In this document: one piece after another, positions 62,098 to 64,000 of the stretch
Layout of the letters: every line of letters begins with the position of its first letter
How positions within the stretch are numbered: position 1 is the stretch's first letter
Position numbers and translations under genes: made by a program
From: Rathayibacter sp. VKM Ac-2879
Lineage (GTDB): Bacteria > Actinomycetota > Actinomycetes > Actinomycetales > Microbacteriaceae
Assembly: GCF_015351245.1 (NCBI RefSeq)
Contig: NZ_JADKSO010000001.1
Span: forward strand, 248,001 to 312,000
DNA: 64,000 bases
Direction of reading: 5' to 3'
The notes under the pieces: generated by a model
What the model saw: only the letters and a program-made list of their open reading frames with translations
Told to the model about the DNA's origin: nothing
Databases searched by the model: none

Positions 62098-62595
62098 TCA
62101 TGACGCCGGGCGGACCATGCGGATCTCTCTGATGCCGGCTTCGATCTTGACTGTTCCAGTGGGTGTGAAACCGCTCTTTCGATAGAACGCCTGTGCCCGC
62201 GGAGCAGGGTCGCCGACCCAGAGCGCTGCGGGCTCGCCAGGATCGATCACCGCGTTCAAGAGAGCCGCGCCTGTTCCGGTTCCGTGGTATTCGGAGGCGA
62301 CGTAGAGGACGTTCAGGTGCCACGTCCATTCCTCCCCCTCGGTGGGGTTCGACATGGCGATGCCGACGATGACGCCTTCGCGTTCTGCGACGGCGACTCG
62401 AATGTCGGCCCATCGCTCGTCTGTCAGAGCACTGATCCAGAATCGTTCCCTGGATTCGAGCAGGTCAGGCGCATCGAGGACGGCGTCTGACACCAGAGTG
62501 CCGCGATAGGTCTCGCGCCACGATGCAACGTGCACCGACGCCATCGCTTCCGCATCGGCTGGCCGTGCCGGTCGAACCAAGAAGTCGCGTTCCAT
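62098..62595 (-). CDS. GNAT family N-acetyltransferase
   Basis: 165 residues. The start FLVRPARPADAEAMASVHVA followed by SWRETYRGTL is typical of the GNAT group with an N-terminal ASW-x-x-Y motif. The acetyl-CoA site is VLYVASEYHGTGTGAALLNA; the end GFTPTGTVKIEAGI contains the last strand. It would acetylate a small amine or a protein N-terminus. The substrate is unknown. Single gene, ATG at 62595. Confidence 0.88.
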   Translation of the reverse strand: MERDFLVRPARPADAEAMASVHVASWRETYRGTLVSDAVLDAPDLLESRERFWISALTDERWADIRVAVAEREGVIVGIAMSNPTEGEEWTWHLNVLYVASEYHGTGTGAALLNAVIDPGEPAALWVGDPAPRAQAFYRKSGFTPTGTVKIEAGIREIRMVRPAS

Positions 62596-62946
62596 GCGCC
62601 CACGCTACTCAGCAGGCGGGCACGGAGACTGTCCACGGAAGGGTGCCAGGGACGGAGCCGACCGATGGAGCCTGCGGCGCTCGTGACACTCACGGAGATC
62701 CCGGCCCTTGCCCACCGGTTCGCGGGGATGAACGAGGTCTTCGTCGTGCTGGTCGGAGTGATCGTGGCGGGCCGTCGGAGGCCGGCCGACTCGCACCGGT
62801 CGCGGCGAACACCCCGACGAGGAACAGGAGCGCTGCGATGACTCCGGACCGGTGCTTGGGATGCAGGAGAGGGCATGGGTACCCTGGTCAGCGGGTGCGG
62901 CTTATCGTCGCAGGGTGCGGAAGAAGCAGTAGGAGTCTCTCGCTGA
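62596..62946. other. Intergenic region without a supported gene
   Basis: About 350 bases between divergent genes. Short open frames exist on both strands but none has a ribosome site or a recognisable product; a plus-strand stretch EVFVVLVGVIVAG near 62729-62767 looks membrane-like but is too short. The region presumably holds the two promoters. Confidence 0.4.
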
Positions 62947-63294
62947 ATGGCTGAGCAAAGTGTTCTCATTGACGATCTCACCGGCGCCGTGATCCACGAG
63001 GGTCGCGGCGGCACGGTCGCCTTCTCGATCGACGACCGCGAATACGAGATCGATTTGACGGCGGCGAACATCGGCAAGCTACATCGGGCGATGGCGCCGT
63101 TCATCGCTGCGGCGCGCGCGTTGTCCTCGACGGCTCCGGAGCGGCGGGTGATCGCGGTCGCGGCCGGAGCGGGCCGCAAATCTCCCGAGATGCTCGCGGC
63201 CATCCGCCACTGGGCGCGCCGGCACGGTCACGAGGTGCCTCGATCGGGACGCATCCCGCGCGACGTGCAGGCCGCGTACGACGCCGCGCACTGA
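62947..63294 (+). CDS. lsr2: Lsr2 family nucleoid-associated protein
   Basis: 115 residues, normal length. The N-terminal dimerisation domain reads VLIDDLTGAVIHEGRGGTVA and YEIDLTAANIGKLHRAMAPF; the C-terminal DNA-binding domain reads IRHWARRHGHEVPRSGRIPR and DVQAAYDAAH. Lsr2 binds AT-rich DNA and silences foreign genes, like H-NS. The AT-hook-like RGR motif is SGR here (Ser100-Gly101-Arg102), which removes one of the two minor-groove arginines. A GTAGGAG site precedes the ATG. May be one of several Lsr2 paralogs. Confidence 0.93.
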   Translation: MAEQSVLIDDLTGAVIHEGRGGTVAFSIDDREYEIDLTAANIGKLHRAMAPFIAAARALSSTAPERRVIAVAAGAGRKSPEMLAAIRHWARRHGHEVPRSGRIPRDVQAAYDAAH

Positions 63295-63300
63295 CGCTCC

Positions 63301-63650
63301 CGTGCCGACGCGGACGAGTGCCGCGCCGATCGAGGTCCGCTCCCCCAGGGAGGCCGAGCAGAACGGCCGTCCCAGCGACCACTCCGACCACACGCATTCC
63401 CGCCGCCCCGAGGACGAGCGGGACGAGCACCCAGCCCTAACCGTCGCGGCCGAGTGCGCCGGGGACGACGAGACCCGTGACGACTGCGGCGGCGCTGAGC
63501 CACGCTGCCCGGCCCCGGCCCACTCGGCGGACGAAAGGGGCGACGAACCGACCTCCGGCCAGCAGTCCCACACCCTGCGGTAGCGCCCCGACCCCTCCGA
63601 ACGCGGGGCCGCACGCCGTCAAGTGCATGACTCCCTGTTGCGCTTCGTGT
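63301..63650 (-). pseudogene. Decayed MFS transporter (C-terminal part)
   Basis: On the minus strand one frame reads AQQGVMHLTACGPAFGGVGA, then LPQGVGLLAGGRFVAPFVRR and VGRGRAAWLSAAAVVTGLVV, the helix 7-9 region of an MFS drug transporter with its Gly-Arg-rich loop. It is broken by an in-frame amber codon (63437-63439), after which GWVLVPLVLGAAGMRVVGVV continues in the same frame as another helix. No intact start precedes it. The region 63295-63750 has no other gene. Confidence 0.6.
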
Positions 63651-63750
63651 CCTCGCGCGAGCCACGAGGGGTTCGCCTCCGCCGCATTCTCCTTACTGTC
63701 TCGTGATGGGCGTCTGCCCCACGTCCTCGAAGGGCCAGGAGGAGGAGACC

Positions 63751-64000
63751 ATGACCACGAGCAGCACCCCTGCGCGACCCGTCGACGCGCGCGCCGCCTC
63801 CGGGGCGCAAGTGCGCCCGCCGCGCAGCTCGACGAAGCCGAACGGCCAGTGGCTGGTCGACGGCACGGCTCCCCTCAACGCGAACGAGGAGTGGAAGCAG
63901 GCAGACGGTGGACTCGCGGTGCGCGAACGAATCGAGACCGTCTACGCCGCGGGAGGCTTCGCGTCGATCGATCCGACCGATCTGCACGGCCGCTTCCGCT
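63751..64000 (+). CDS. Ferredoxin-dependent sulfite/nitrite reductase, 5' part (runs off the window)
   Basis: The first 83 codons are present; AGGAGGAG ends six bases before the ATG at 63751. After a Thr/Ser/Pro/Ala leader come NGQWLVDGTAPLNANEEWKQ and ADGGLAVRERIETVYAAGGF, then ASIDPTDLHGRFR, the exact start pattern I know from actinobacterial assimilatory sulfite/nitrite reductases (SirA/NirA type, siroheme and 4Fe-4S). The enzyme makes sulfide from sulfite, or ammonia from nitrite, using reduced ferredoxin. The sulfur role is more likely in this group, but the catalytic part lies outside the window. Confidence 0.85.
   Translation, partial: MTTSSTPARPVDARAASGAQVRPPRSSTKPNGQWLVDGTAPLNANEEWKQADGGLAVRERIETVYAAGGFASIDPTDLHGRFR

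Overview
The window is high-GC DNA with an actinobacterial gene set: Lsr2, an Asp23/Gls24 protein, a PiT phosphate carrier, UppP, and several small families I associate with Microbacteriaceae (a DUF7882-like protein, DUF3349, a DUF2188-like protein). I infer a plant- or soil-associated member of the Microbacteriaceae (Rathayibacter- or Curtobacterium-like). No tRNA, rRNA, CRISPR array or intact insertion sequence was seen.

Layout. 1-19,100 is a mosaic of small housekeeping and regulatory genes: an envelope-stress protein, GNAT and VOC proteins, methyltransferases, a GAF-ANTAR regulator, an ECF sigma operon, two AraC regulators, an AMP-forming acyl-CoA synthetase, an M23 endopeptidase, a PiT operon and a DinB-like protein. 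19,400-30,700 is a galactan module: a GH35 beta-galactosidase, a sugar ABC importer, a LacI regulator, and (after a DUF808 gene) a secreted 1218-residue GH30 enzyme resembling endo-beta-1,6-galactanases. 30,700-42,500 holds a cation-efflux transporter, two MFS transporters, an OsmC protein, an LLM flavin oxidoreductase, a CE7 esterase, an F420/NADP-reductase-like protein, a Tat lipoprotein and a sugar porter. 42,500-57,000 is an arabinan-type module: a DUF916/WxL-like surface pair, a 1438-residue secreted protein with two GH43 domains, a YtfQ-YtfR-YtfT-YjfF-type importer, an extra importer ATPase, and a second LacI regulator. 57,000-64,000 has a HEAT protein, a CoA-transferase/HMG-CoA-lyase pair, an alpha/beta hydrolase, UppP, a GNAT protein, Lsr2, a decayed MFS gene and the start of a ferredoxin-dependent sulfite/nitrite reductase that runs off the edge.

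How it fits together. Palindromic 14-bp sites tie the carbohydrate genes into two regulons. TGTTCACGT(C/G)AACA lies between the first LacI gene and its importer, and twice before the GH30 gene 6 kb away. TGTTACCGTGAACA occurs identically (in opposite orientation) before the double-GH43 gene and before the YtfQ-like binding protein 5 kb away. The GH30 and GH43 exoenzymes end in the same roughly 90-residue domain. My reading is a two-branch system for type II arabinogalactan: secreted GH43 domains remove arabinose, the GH30 enzyme cuts the beta-1,6-galactan side chains, products enter by two ABC importers, and the GH35 enzyme, which lacks a signal peptide, finishes galacto-oligosaccharides in the cytoplasm. 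The enzyme families and sites are read from sequence; the substrate assignment is inference.

Several intergenic regions contain long inverted repeats, including two copies of a related repeat pair at 33.4 and 35.8 kb. Likely broken genes are a methyltransferase lacking its SAM-binding core (9.4 kb), an MFS transporter with an in-frame amber codon (63.4 kb), and a possible lipoprotein remnant (32.4 kb).
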